Source: UBA9732 sp963649615
GTDB lineage: Bacteria; Spirochaetota; Spirochaetia; Sphaerochaetales; Sphaerochaetaceae
Direction of reading: 5' to 3'
DNA length: 64,000 nucleotides
Assembly (NCBI GenBank): GCA_963649615.1
Contig: CAVJIN010000001.1
Coordinates: forward strand, 29,975 to 93,974
Shown: in pieces, positions 17,019 through 25,189 of the stretch
How the letters are laid out: each line of letters opens with the position of its first letter
Numbering within the stretch: position 1 is the first letter of the stretch
Notes under the pieces: generated by a model
What the model saw: only the letters and a program-made list of their open reading frames with translations
The model's database searches: none
What the model was told of the DNA's origin: nothing
Program-made: the position numbers and the translations under genes

Positions 17019-18890
17019 TTATTTTCTTGAAAGTAAGACTTTAGCAAGCTCTGGTTTTCCGGCTTTCTTCAAAGCCTCAAGGACAAGGGCTCTATTTTCT
17101 GATTTATTGAACTGAAGCAGGGCTCTTTGAAGATTTGCATCTCTGCCTTTAGGAACATAAACAGGTTTAAAATTTTCTCCTGGCCTTGGGTCAAGACCAG
17201 TATAGTACATGCAAGTAGAGACAGTTGCTGGAGTTGGATAAAATTCTTGAACCTGATCTGGGACAAAACCTTGTTTTTTCATATACAAAGCAAGTTCTAT
17301 TGCACTATCCAAGGAAGAGCCTGGGTGAGCTGCAATGAAATAAGGAATGATGTATTGTTTCTTCCCTTGTCGTTTGTTTTCTTCAAAGAATTCCTCTTTG
17401 AAGGCATTGTAAACTTCAACGGGACTTTTTCCCATACAAGCTAAAACTTCCTTTGATATGTGTTCTGGGGCCACTTTCAATTGTCCACTGACATGGTTTT
17501 TGACCAATTTTGTCATAAATTCTTCACGGACTTTTGGAGTTGCACATAACATAAGGTAGTCAAATCTAATGCCACTACGGATAAACACCTTTTTTACACC
17601 GGGAACACTGGCAACAGCTTCAAGCTTTTCTAGATATTCAATATGCGAATCTTTTACATTTGAACATGGCGTTGGGAACATACACTGCCTATTGGGGCAA
17701 GGTCCTGTTTTCATTTGTTTATCACAAGCCATGCATTGGAAATTTGCAGTTGGGCCACCAAGATCATTAATATAACCTTTGAATTCAGGGTGTTTAACAA
17801 GCTTCTTTGCTTCTCTAATTAAGGACTCTTTGCTTCTTACCTGAATAATTCTTCCCTGATGGGCACTTATTGCGCAAAAGGAACAAGCCCCATAGCAGCC
17901 TCTGTTTGAAGTAATAGAAAACTGTACTTCTTTAATTGCCGGAATTCCTCCTAATGCATCATAGGAAGGATGCCATTTTCTCGTATATGGAAATTCATAT
18001 AGACTATCAAATTCTTCAACTGACAATGGCCTAGCAGGAGGGTTTTGTATAACAAATCTACCATTACATGCCTGCACAAGACATTGTTTGCTAAAAGGAT
18101 TCTCTTGTTGTATTTTCATTTGAAAGGCTTTTGCATACGCTTCTTGCCCTTCCTTAGTTGGCTTGTTAGACTCTTTATCTCTTGCCGAAACTTCTTCATA
18201 AGAAGGCATAAACACAGCTTTAAAAGGACACTTGTTTTGCTCTTGAAGCTTCCATTCTTTTTCTGACACAGAATAGCAAGTTCCTTGAATATCGTGCATA
18301 TTGCTAATATCTTCACCTTTTGCAAGTCTTTTTGCTATTTCCAAAACCTGAAGCTCCCCCATACCATAGATTAAAAGGTTTGCTTTTGCATCAAGGATAA
18401 TTGGTTTACGAACTAAATCCTGCCAGTAATCATAATGTGCAAGCCGTCTCAATGAAGCTTCAAGCCCTCCAATTACAATTGGCAAATCTTTGAAAGCTTG
18501 CCTTGCAAGATTAGAGTAGATAATTGTTGGCCGGTCCGGCCTAAAACCAGCTTTCCCTCCAGGAGAATACATGTCATCATGCCGCCTCTTTTTTGTACTC
18601 GTGTAATGAGCAACCATTGAGTCTAAATTTCCACCGCTTATCATACAACAAAGCTTAGGCCTTCCCATAATCTTCAGGCTGTTTGGATCTTTCCAATCTG
18701 GTTGTGAAATAATCCCAACTCTATAACCATGAGCCTCAAGCAGTCGAGAAAGTAGAGCACTGGCAAAAGAGGGATGATCCACATAAGCATCTGCAGATAT
18801 GAATAAAAAATCTAACTCTTTCCAACCTCTTTGAGACATTTCTGCTCGTGTTGTAGGTAAAAATTTAGGGGTAAAATCTTCGCTTGCCAT
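17019..18890 (-). CDS. ygiQ: YgiQ family radical SAM protein
   Basis: A 623-residue protein with the radical SAM cluster motif CYGACSFCA (about residue 333), preceded by the family N-terminal domain (FLPTTRAEMSQRGW, ADAYVDHPSF) and followed by the elongated C-terminal region with TPSTC-type motif TPATVSTCMYYTGLDP. A second Cys group lies in CMACDKQMKTGPCPNRQC. The reaction of YgiQ is unknown. It is shorter than E. coli YgiQ because the C-terminal tail is brief. No ribosome binding site precedes the ATG; TACAAT ends six bases before it, implying a leaderless mRNA, and the promoter abuts that of nagA. Confidence 0.92.
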   Translation of the reverse strand: MASEDFTPKFLPTTRAEMSQRGWKELDFLFISADAYVDHPSFASALLSRLLEAHGYRVGIISQPDWKDPNSLKIMGRPKLCCMISGGNLDSMVAHYTSTKKRRHDDMYSPGGKAGFRPDRPTIIYSNLARQAFKDLPIVIGGLEASLRRLAHYDYWQDLVRKPIILDAKANLLIYGMGELQVLEIAKRLAKGEDISNMHDIQGTCYSVSEKEWKLQEQNKCPFKAVFMPSYEEVSARDKESNKPTKEGQEAYAKAFQMKIQQENPFSKQCLVQACNGRFVIQNPPARPLSVEEFDSLYEFPYTRKWHPSYDALGGIPAIKEVQFSITSNRGCYGACSFCAISAHQGRIIQVRSKESLIREAKKLVKHPEFKGYINDLGGPTANFQCMACDKQMKTGPCPNRQCMFPTPCSNVKDSHIEYLEKLEAVASVPGVKKVFIRSGIRFDYLMLCATPKVREEFMTKLVKNHVSGQLKVAPEHISKEVLACMGKSPVEVYNAFKEEFFEENKRQGKKQYIIPYFIAAHPGSSLDSAIELALYMKKQGFVPDQVQEFYPTPATVSTCMYYTGLDPRPGENFKPVYVPKGRDANLQRALLQFNKSENRALVLEALKKAGKPELAKVLLSRK

Positions 18891-18896
18891 GAATCA

Positions 18897-18926
18897 ATTG
18901 TAAACCTTTTCTAAAGTACGGTGCAA
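18897..18926 (-). promoter_or_regulatory. ygiQ promoter, leaderless layout
   Basis: On the - strand TTGCAC (18921-18926), an 18-bp spacer and TACAAT (18897-18902), with six bases to the ATG. Its -35 box directly touches the -35 box of the divergent nagA promoter. Confidence 0.7.
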
Positions 18927-18955
18927 TTGCTTGAATAACATCTACTTGCTATACT
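18927..18955 (+). promoter_or_regulatory. nagA promoter, leaderless layout
   Basis: TTGCTT (18927-18932), a 17-bp spacer and TATACT (18950-18955), with six bases (GTAGCC) to the ATG at 18962. No Shine-Dalgarno sequence is present. Confidence 0.75.
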
Positions 18956-18961
18956 GTAGCC

Positions 18962-20131
18962 ATGAAAAATTCCCTTTTGATTAAAAATGCAAACCTAATT
19001 ACGGATAGCTCATCAAGACATAATTGTGGAATTCTTGTTTCACAAGATGGTCGCATAGCTGATGTTTTTGATATAGAGGACTACGACCTTCTTTTACATG
19101 AAGCAAATGACGTCTACGATGCAAAAGGACAAACTGTCACAGCTGGTTTAATTGATACCCATATTCATGGAATTGGTGGCTTTGGGACAGAGGACGCAAA
19201 AACAGAATCAATTTTAAAAATGTCAGAATGTCTTGCAAACTTTGGGGTAACTGGCTTTCTTCCTACTCTCTATGCCGGAAAGCCTCAAAAAATGGAAGCA
19301 GAAGCCTTGGCTATTCTAGAAGCTATGGGAAAAGAAAAAGGGGCTACAATTCTTGGTGTAAATTTTGAAGGTCCCTTTTTGTCTCCTTTAAAAGCAGGAG
19401 CACAAGATCCAACATCAATTTCTGAGCCAGATGAAGACACCTTTAACCGTTTTATAAAACTTTGCAAAGGACACTTAGTTTGCATGACAATAGCCCCAGA
19501 GCTAAGCAATGTTGAAAAAATTGCAAGTATCGCACGAAAAGAGAACATTGTTTTACTTGCTGGACATACAAATGCTTCTTATAATCAGGCAGAGGCAGGG
19601 GTGGAGCTTGGAATAAAACATGCAACACATATGTTTAATGCAATGCCAAGTATTGGACACAGAGATCCTGCTGTTTCAGGAGCAGCTTTAATAGATGATA
19701 GATTCTCTTGTGAACTAATTGCAGATGGAGTTCATGTAAACAAGGACTTAGTTAAATATGTTGCACAATCAAAACCTTCTGGGAAGGTAGTTTTAATCAC
19801 AGACAGTTTAAAACCGGCAGCTTTAGGAGAAGGAAAATTTACCGCAAATGGATTGAATGTTGTTCTAGGAGAAAGAGGTGCTTTTGTTAATGCTGACAAC
19901 CCAGCTCTTTTGTGTGGTTCTGCTTTAACATTAAATAAGGCTGTTGCAAATCTTTCTTCTTGGGGAGTAAACAAAGAGCAGACCATAGATATGGCCACGA
20001 AAAATCCAGCCACTATTTATGGTTTTAAAGAAATTGGAATAATTAAAAAGGGCCATTTGGCAAATATCTCGGTTTTTGATGAAAATTTTAATGCTATTGC
20101 TGTTTTCATTAAGGGAAAGAGGAGGAAATAA
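18962..20131 (+). CDS. nagA: N-acetylglucosamine-6-phosphate deacetylase
   Basis: A 389-residue amidohydrolase removing acetate from GlcNAc-6-phosphate in amino-sugar and peptidoglycan recycling. Metal and catalytic residues are visible: DTHIHG (H67, H69), NFEGPF (E136), AGHTNA (H202), ATHMFNAM (H223) and ITDS (D281). Its stop and the start of pepD overlap as TAATG. No nagB or sugar transporter gene is nearby; the partner is a dipeptidase, so a link to cell-wall turnover is possible but only inferred. Confidence 0.94.
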   Translation: MKNSLLIKNANLITDSSSRHNCGILVSQDGRIADVFDIEDYDLLLHEANDVYDAKGQTVTAGLIDTHIHGIGGFGTEDAKTESILKMSECLANFGVTGFLPTLYAGKPQKMEAEALAILEAMGKEKGATILGVNFEGPFLSPLKAGAQDPTSISEPDEDTFNRFIKLCKGHLVCMTIAPELSNVEKIASIARKENIVLLAGHTNASYNQAEAGVELGIKHATHMFNAMPSIGHRDPAVSGAALIDDRFSCELIADGVHVNKDLVKYVAQSKPSGKVVLITDSLKPAALGEGKFTANGLNVVLGERGAFVNADNPALLCGSALTLNKAVANLSSWGVNKEQTIDMATKNPATIYGFKEIGIIKKGHLANISVFDENFNAIAVFIKGKRRK

Positions 20132-21567
20132 TGGATTTGTTTGAATATTTCAATCAGATTTGTAAGATTCCAAGAGAATCGGGAAACGAAGAAGGAATGA
20201 GACAGTTTATTCTCTCTTGGGCAAAGGAAAATAAAATTGAAGCACAAAGAGACACTGCTGGAAACATCATTGCAAGAGTTCCTGCAACAAAAGGATATGA
20301 AGACCGTCCTTCAGTTGCCCTTCAAGGTCATATGGATATGGTTTGTGTTAAGGTTCCTGGAAGTAAACACGATTTCACAAAAGATCCAATTGAAACAGAA
20401 ATTAATGGGGATTGGCTAAAAGCAAAAGAAACCAGTCTTGGTGCAGACGATGGTATTGGGGTTGCTATTACAATGGCAATCTTCACAGATAAGGAAAGCC
20501 AGCATGGTCCCCTTGAAGCTATTTTCACCTTCTCAGAAGAAACAGGAATGGACGGGGCTTTTGGACTTGATGGTTCTCTTATTAAAAGTAAAAAACTTAT
20601 TAACCTCGACAGTGAAGAAGAAGGAATTATTTATATTGGTTGTGCCGGAGGAGTAGATTTAGTCTCGGATACCGTTTTAGAATCCTCCTCTGCAAATAAA
20701 AACTGGAAACCCCTCAAAATAACAGTTGGAGGGCTAAAAGGAGGACATAGCGGAGGAGATATTCATCTTCAAAGACTCAATGCAATTAGTGCAATGGCAA
20801 GAATTCTTTATAAAATAAAAGAGGTAGGATGTCAGTTTACTATAGCATCATTCAACGGAGGAATTAGAAGAAACGTAATTCCTTCAACCTGTGAATGTAC
20901 AATCCTTGTTAAGGAAAACACTTTTTTTGCTGCAAAACAAGCAATTGAAACAACCTCAGAATCCTTAAAATTTGAAAATAAACTTGAAGAACCAAACCTT
21001 TTTGTTTCATATGAAGATTTAGACTCTTTTGTATTTCTTAAATCCCTTTCAGAGGAATCCACAAATAGAGTCATCAGTCTTTTATTTGCACTTCCACATG
21101 GAGTATTTTCAATGAGCAAAGCCCTTCCTGGTATTGTTGAAACTTCAAACAATCTTGCTATTGTTCACACAAACGAAGAAGGAAATTTCCACATGGAACT
21201 TAGCGTAAGAAGCAACATTGATAGCGCAAAGGAATATCTTGTCAAGAAAATTGCCACAATAGTATCGGCCTTTGGATTTAACTATAAGATTGGAGATGGC
21301 TACCCTTCTTGGACTCCAGATCCAAATTCAATGTTGGCTGCTTTCTGCGCAAAAGCCTATGAAGAAAACACAGGAAAAAAACCTCTTGTGACCGCAATCC
21401 ATGCAGGACTTGAGTGTGGAGTTATAAGCAGTAAGGTTCCTGGAATGGATAGTGTTTCAATTGGGCCAAACTTAGTAGACATCCACTCTACAAACGAGAA
21501 AGTTTCAATAAGTTCAGCAAAGAGAACTTACAATTTTGTTAAACACCTATTGTCTATAATTAAGTAA
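20131..21567 (+). CDS. pepD: Aminoacyl-histidine dipeptidase (peptidase M20C, PepD)
   Basis: A 478-residue cytosolic zinc dipeptidase releasing N-terminal residues from dipeptides including Xaa-His. The di-zinc site is conserved: GHMDMV, SLGADDGIG, FSEETGMDG (catalytic Glu and ligand), INLDSEEEG and LECGVIS; a lid/dimer domain fills the centre. Length fits PepD. An AGGAGGAAA binding site precedes the ATG, which overlaps the nagA stop by one base. Confidence 0.93.
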   Translation: MDLFEYFNQICKIPRESGNEEGMRQFILSWAKENKIEAQRDTAGNIIARVPATKGYEDRPSVALQGHMDMVCVKVPGSKHDFTKDPIETEINGDWLKAKETSLGADDGIGVAITMAIFTDKESQHGPLEAIFTFSEETGMDGAFGLDGSLIKSKKLINLDSEEEGIIYIGCAGGVDLVSDTVLESSSANKNWKPLKITVGGLKGGHSGGDIHLQRLNAISAMARILYKIKEVGCQFTIASFNGGIRRNVIPSTCECTILVKENTFFAAKQAIETTSESLKFENKLEEPNLFVSYEDLDSFVFLKSLSEESTNRVISLLFALPHGVFSMSKALPGIVETSNNLAIVHTNEEGNFHMELSVRSNIDSAKEYLVKKIATIVSAFGFNYKIGDGYPSWTPDPNSMLAAFCAKAYEENTGKKPLVTAIHAGLECGVISSKVPGMDSVSIGPNLVDIHSTNEKVSISSAKRTYNFVKHLLSIIK

Positions 21568-21588
21568 TTTGCAAGAGTATGAAAAGCC

Positions 21589-22296
21589 CTACACCAAGTT
21601 ATATGGTAAGCCCTTCTTAGAGATTTCTTTAAGTTGGGCCTTTCTTTTATCTAAATCTGGCAAATATCTTCTCATCAACGCCCAAAAGTCTGGTCCGTGT
21701 CCTGCCACTTTTAGATGGCAAACTTCATGCAATACTACCATATCTATGAGTTCGTATGGCAAAATTGCGCACATATAGCTGAGGTACAAACGCCTTTCTT
21801 TTGGATAGCAGACACCCCATTTTGTCTTGGCTTTATTTACACCAAAACTTGAAAGATCCCCCACCTCCACAATATTCAACCAATAAGCAATTCTACTAGC
21901 AAGCACCTCTGCAACCGTGTCTATATACATTTGCTTGATGGCTTGTTTTACAAGACCGATATCCTTATTTTCAACATATACTGTTAATTTTTCGTCTTCT
22001 ACTTTATATTGGGCCATTTTTCTCTGTTTTTGTAGAGTTTCAAAAACCTCAAGAACTCTTGGTGTTCCAAGAAGCATTATGGTATCTCCAGTTTCATAAG
22101 AAGGGGGAACTCTTTTCTCAGCTCTTTCAATTGTACTCTTACAGCTTACAACGAATTCTTCAATTTTAGAAAGTTTAACCCAATAAGGAACAGAAACCAC
22201 AACCTTCCCTTCGTTACTTATCTTAAGTCGTAAATTCCGCATTCCCCTCTTTCTAATGAGATAATAAGAAATTCCCTGAACTTCTCTCTCTTCCAT
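21589..22296 (-). CDS. YgjP/SprT-like zinc metallopeptidase (DUF45)
   Basis: A protein of about 235 residues. HEVCHL...GHGPDFWALM is the HExxH-plus-His zinc site of the DUF45/WLM-like family, and GVNKAKTKWGVCYPKERRLYLSY is the conserved core before it. Its substrate is unknown. The start at 22296 (MEEREVQGISYY) is preferred: a GGTGG site precedes it, and a longer frame to 22350 would run through the terminator of the upstream gene. Confidence 0.85.
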   Translation of the reverse strand: MEEREVQGISYYLIRKRGMRNLRLKISNEGKVVVSVPYWVKLSKIEEFVVSCKSTIERAEKRVPPSYETGDTIMLLGTPRVLEVFETLQKQRKMAQYKVEDEKLTVYVENKDIGLVKQAIKQMYIDTVAEVLASRIAYWLNIVEVGDLSSFGVNKAKTKWGVCYPKERRLYLSYMCAILPYELIDMVVLHEVCHLKVAGHGPDFWALMRRYLPDLDKRKAQLKEISKKGLPYNLV

Positions 22297-22315
22297 AAAT
22301 GACCACCACAATAGT

Positions 22316-22344
22316 AAAAAAGCACTAGGAAAATTCCCAGTGCT
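22316..22344 (-). terminator. Terminator of the small membrane protein gene
   Basis: AGCACTaGGAA and TTCCcAGTGCT (22321-22344) form a near-perfect stem, and a T run follows on the - strand (22316-22321). Confidence 0.8.
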
Positions 22345-22368
22345 CGTCACTACAAATATAAAGCTTTT

Positions 22369-22399
22369 AGAGGTTTTTGTAAATTTTGCAAAAACCTCT
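22369..22399. repeat. AGAGGTTTTTG/CAAAAACCTCT inverted repeat
   Basis: Perfect 11-base arms with a 9-base loop, six bases beyond the stop of the small membrane protein gene. It is the strongest copy of the dispersed AGAGGTTTT family; a real terminator lies just downstream, so termination is probably not its main task. Confidence 0.75.
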
Positions 22400-22404
22400 T
22401 TAAA

Positions 22405-22758
22405 TTACTGCTGTTCTTTGTTGCGTCTTGCAATATCGGCTCTATCAATAAACTCAGCAATTGTAGCATTTGAATTCCTAATACAGTGAAGATCTACTGC
22501 AATTTCGCCATAGCATCTTAAAAACATGGCTTCAATTGCTATAACAATGAGCCCAACAACAATAAAAAGAATTCCACAAACAATTAGGGTAGCACCTGTT
22601 ACAGGAACATCAGAAGGGTAGTAACAATCCTTACAATTAGCGCCAGCAACAATCATGACAATACCACCAAGAATACAAAGAATTGATAAAACTATCTGAA
22701 TGATATTAGCTAATTTTATAATTCCTTCACCTGAAGATTTTCCGTTTCTGTTTGACAT
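22405..22758 (-). CDS. Small membrane protein, unknown function
   Basis: A 117-residue protein with two hydrophobic segments (about 15-40 and 55-80) joined by a short loop with a cysteine pair (CKDCYYPSD), and a charged C-terminal tail (DIARRNKEQQ). I recognise no family. A GAGGT binding site precedes the ATG. It stands alone, flanked by the divergent hypB and its own terminator. Confidence 0.7.
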   Translation of the reverse strand: MSNRNGKSSGEGIIKLANIIQIVLSILCILGGIVMIVAGANCKDCYYPSDVPVTGATLIVCGILFIVVGLIVIAIEAMFLRCYGEIAVDLHCIRNSNATIAEFIDRADIARRNKEQQ

Positions 22759-22870
22759 AATTTTACCTCTGAAAAATTAATTTACCCAGTCATGTTACAA
22801 CTTTCGTTTTTTTCATACAAGCATGACTTCTTAATAAGCATAACAAAACAAATAGATAAAAGTTTCTTTA

Positions 22871-22879
22871 TGATATAAA
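22871..22879 (+). promoter_or_regulatory. Extended -10 element of hypB
   Basis: TG-A-TATAAA (22871-22879) ends eight bases before the hypB ATG. No convincing -35 or ribosome binding site is seen, so the mRNA is probably leaderless or nearly so. Confidence 0.45.
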
Positions 22880-22887
22880 ATAAACCC

Positions 22888-23559
22888 ATGCACGATTTTA
22901 AAGTAATAGAAGTAAAAAGAAGTGTCTTTGAAGACAATAATAAAGATGCAAATCTATTGAGAGAAGAATTAAAGAAAGAAGGAACCTTTCTTTTAAACCT
23001 TATGTCTTCCCCCGGAGCAGGCAAAACCACAACCTTAAAAAGAACCATCCAAATGCTAAAAGATGAAATTAAAATAGGTGTAATGGAAGCCGATATTGAT
23101 TCGGATGTTGATGCTCAAACCATTGAGCAGACAGGAGTTAGAGTAATTCAGATTCATACTGGTGGGATGTGTCACCTTGATGCGGATATGACAAGACAAG
23201 GACTTAGAGAATTTGGAACTCAAGACTTAGATTTTGTTGTTTTAGAAAACGTTGGCAACCTTGTTTGCCCTGCTGAATTTGACACAGGAAGTACAAAAAA
23301 TGCAATGATACTTTCCGTTCCAGAAGGCGATGATAAGCCTTTAAAATATCCATTAATGTTCCAGATAAGTGATGTTGTGTTAATAAATAAATGCGATACA
23401 CTATCTGTGTTTGATGATTTCTCAACAGATAATGTCAAAGAAAGAATTCTAAAACTAAATCCAAAAGCTAAAATTTTCTTTATTTCTGCAAAAACAGGAG
23501 AAGGTTTTTCACCTTGGATAGAGTGGATAAGAGAACAGGTCAAAAAATATAATAAATAA
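22888..23559 (+). CDS. hypB: Hydrogenase/urease nickel-insertion GTPase HypB
   Basis: A 223-residue SIMIBI GTPase that delivers nickel with HypA. Walker A SSPGAGKT (41-48), EADIDSDVDAQ, the metal-binding GMCHLD (C95, H96) and GNLVCPAEFD (C127), and the NKCD base-recognition motif are intact. The N-terminal CxxCGC/His-rich nickel store of some HypB proteins is absent. hypA follows after one base and a TraB protein after that. hypC-F and hydrogenase or urease structural genes are not in this window. Confidence 0.94.
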   Translation: MHDFKVIEVKRSVFEDNNKDANLLREELKKEGTFLLNLMSSPGAGKTTTLKRTIQMLKDEIKIGVMEADIDSDVDAQTIEQTGVRVIQIHTGGMCHLDADMTRQGLREFGTQDLDFVVLENVGNLVCPAEFDTGSTKNAMILSVPEGDDKPLKYPLMFQISDVVLINKCDTLSVFDDFSTDNVKERILKLNPKAKIFFISAKTGEGFSPWIEWIREQVKKYNK

Positions 23560-23560
23560 A

Positions 23561-23908
23561 ATGCACGAACTTGGCGTAGTCTTTCATGTAATCAATATAG
23601 TAGAAGACCTCTGTGAAGAAAATTCCCTCACAGAAGTTAAATCTGTCACTCTCCAGTTAGGTGAAGTCTCAACGGTTATAGAATCTTATCTTCACGATGT
23701 TTGGAAATGGGCCGTGCTAAATAGATCCACCCATATGAAAGAAGCAAAACTCATAGTAGAGAAAATTCCTGCTATCACTTATTGTGAAAATTGCGGTGAG
23801 AAATATAGCACAGTTCAATACGGAAAAATCTGCCCTGCTTGTAGCAGTGAAAAAACATACCTAATACAAGGAAACGAGTTTACTATTAAGGAAATTGAAG
23901 CTCGATAA
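23561..23908 (+). CDS. hypA: Hydrogenase maturation nickel chaperone HypA
   Basis: A 115-residue protein with the nickel-binding N terminus MHEL (H2) and the structural zinc site C75-C78 and C91-C94 (CENCG...CPAC). It receives nickel and passes it on with HypB. The gene starts right after the hypB stop. The target enzyme is not encoded nearby. Confidence 0.94.
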   Translation: MHELGVVFHVINIVEDLCEENSLTEVKSVTLQLGEVSTVIESYLHDVWKWAVLNRSTHMKEAKLIVEKIPAITYCENCGEKYSTVQYGKICPACSSEKTYLIQGNEFTIKEIEAR

Positions 23909-23918
23909 GTGAAAATTT

Positions 23919-25112
23919 ATGAATGTAGAAAAAGTTAGTGATACCATAAATAAAATATTTCTAGACAACGGAGATGAAATTATTCTCGTTGGAACAGCCC
24001 ATGTCTCTCAAAATAGTGTTGATGAAGTGAGACAAGTAATTGAAGAAGAAAACCCAGATCACATTTGTCTTGAATTAGACAAGGGAAGATATGACAGCAA
24101 AACCAAAGAAAATAGCTATTCTAATATGGATTTGGTTAAAATCTTTAAGGAAGGCAAAGCTTTTTTAGTTCTTGCAAATACAGCATTAGCCTCTTTCCAA
24201 AAGAAAATGGGAGCTCAAACAGGCTCAGCTCCAGGAGAAGAAATTTTATGTGCTGGAAAAATTGCAGAAGAAAAAGGTATCCCCTTCTCTCTTTGTGACC
24301 GCGAGATTCAAGTAACACTTAAAAGAGCATGGCGAAAAAGCAATTTTTGGAACAAGGCAAAACTTCTCTCCACTCTTCTTTCCAGTGCCTTTGACAAAGA
24401 AGAATTTAAGCCCGAAGAGTTAGAAGAACTAAAGAAGTCCGATACTCTTCAGGAAATGATGAATGAATTAGCAAAAGAACTTCCAGGGGCAAAAGAAGCT
24501 CTCATTGATGAGAGAGATAGATACTTAGCAACAAAGATTATGGAAGCTCCTGGACATAAAAAGGTAGCTGTAATTGGAGCTGGACATGCCAATGGCATTA
24601 TTAAGACTATTGAAAAACTTGAAAAGGGAGAACTTTCAAAAGACCTTAGTTCTATATCCCAAGTTCCAAAACCTTCAAAAGCAGGAAAAGTCGCCGGCTG
24701 GGCAGTCCCAATTGCAATTATTGCTATTGTTGTGATTGTAGGCTTTATGCAAGGCTTTGACCAAGGTCTTAAATACTTTATTATTTGGGCTTGCACAAAC
24801 TCTCTTACAACCGTTTTGTTCTCAATCCTATCTTTAGCTCATCCTTTGAACTGGCTTATATCTGCCATAGCTGCTCCAATAGCAGTTCTTAACCCCGCCA
24901 TTGGAGTTGGAATTATAACAGGAATTGCAGAAGCTAAACTCAGAAAACCCAAGGTCAAAGATTTTGAAACAATCGCGGATGATATTTCATCTTTCAAGGG
25001 ATGGTTTAAAAACCGAGTTCTTCACGCTTTTACTGTTTTCTTTGGCACTAGCGTTGGAAGTATAGTTGGAACTTTTATTCTCTTCCCTATTATGCTAAAG
25101 ATTTTTAGCTAA
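23919..25112 (+). CDS. TraB/PrgY family membrane protein
   Basis: A 397-residue protein with an N-terminal TraB domain containing the GTAHVS motif (about residues 25-30), ICLELDKGRYD and IGAGHANGI, followed by about four transmembrane segments in the C-terminal 150 residues. Relatives include PrgY of Enterococcus, thought to inhibit or degrade peptide pheromone; the TraB fold resembles the TIKI/ChaN/EreA-type hydrolases, so a metal-dependent membrane peptidase is possible (inference). The gene is 10 bases after hypA, suggesting cotranscription with the nickel chaperones. Confidence 0.85.
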   Translation: MNVEKVSDTINKIFLDNGDEIILVGTAHVSQNSVDEVRQVIEEENPDHICLELDKGRYDSKTKENSYSNMDLVKIFKEGKAFLVLANTALASFQKKMGAQTGSAPGEEILCAGKIAEEKGIPFSLCDREIQVTLKRAWRKSNFWNKAKLLSTLLSSAFDKEEFKPEELEELKKSDTLQEMMNELAKELPGAKEALIDERDRYLATKIMEAPGHKKVAVIGAGHANGIIKTIEKLEKGELSKDLSSISQVPKPSKAGKVAGWAVPIAIIAIVVIVGFMQGFDQGLKYFIIWACTNSLTTVLFSILSLAHPLNWLISAIAAPIAVLNPAIGVGIITGIAEAKLRKPKVKDFETIADDISSFKGWFKNRVLHAFTVFFGTSVGSIVGTFILFPIMLKIFS

Positions 25113-25189
25113 GAAGATTTTTGTAAACTCCTCTGAGATAAGCAAAAATTTCCATAACGGAAAAACTTCAATAAGAAAGCTTTCCTCTT

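Noticed and set aside
22297..22350. Upstream extension of the YgjP-like peptidase
   Set aside because: The extra codons lie in a terminator stem-loop; a binding site and family start are found at 22296.
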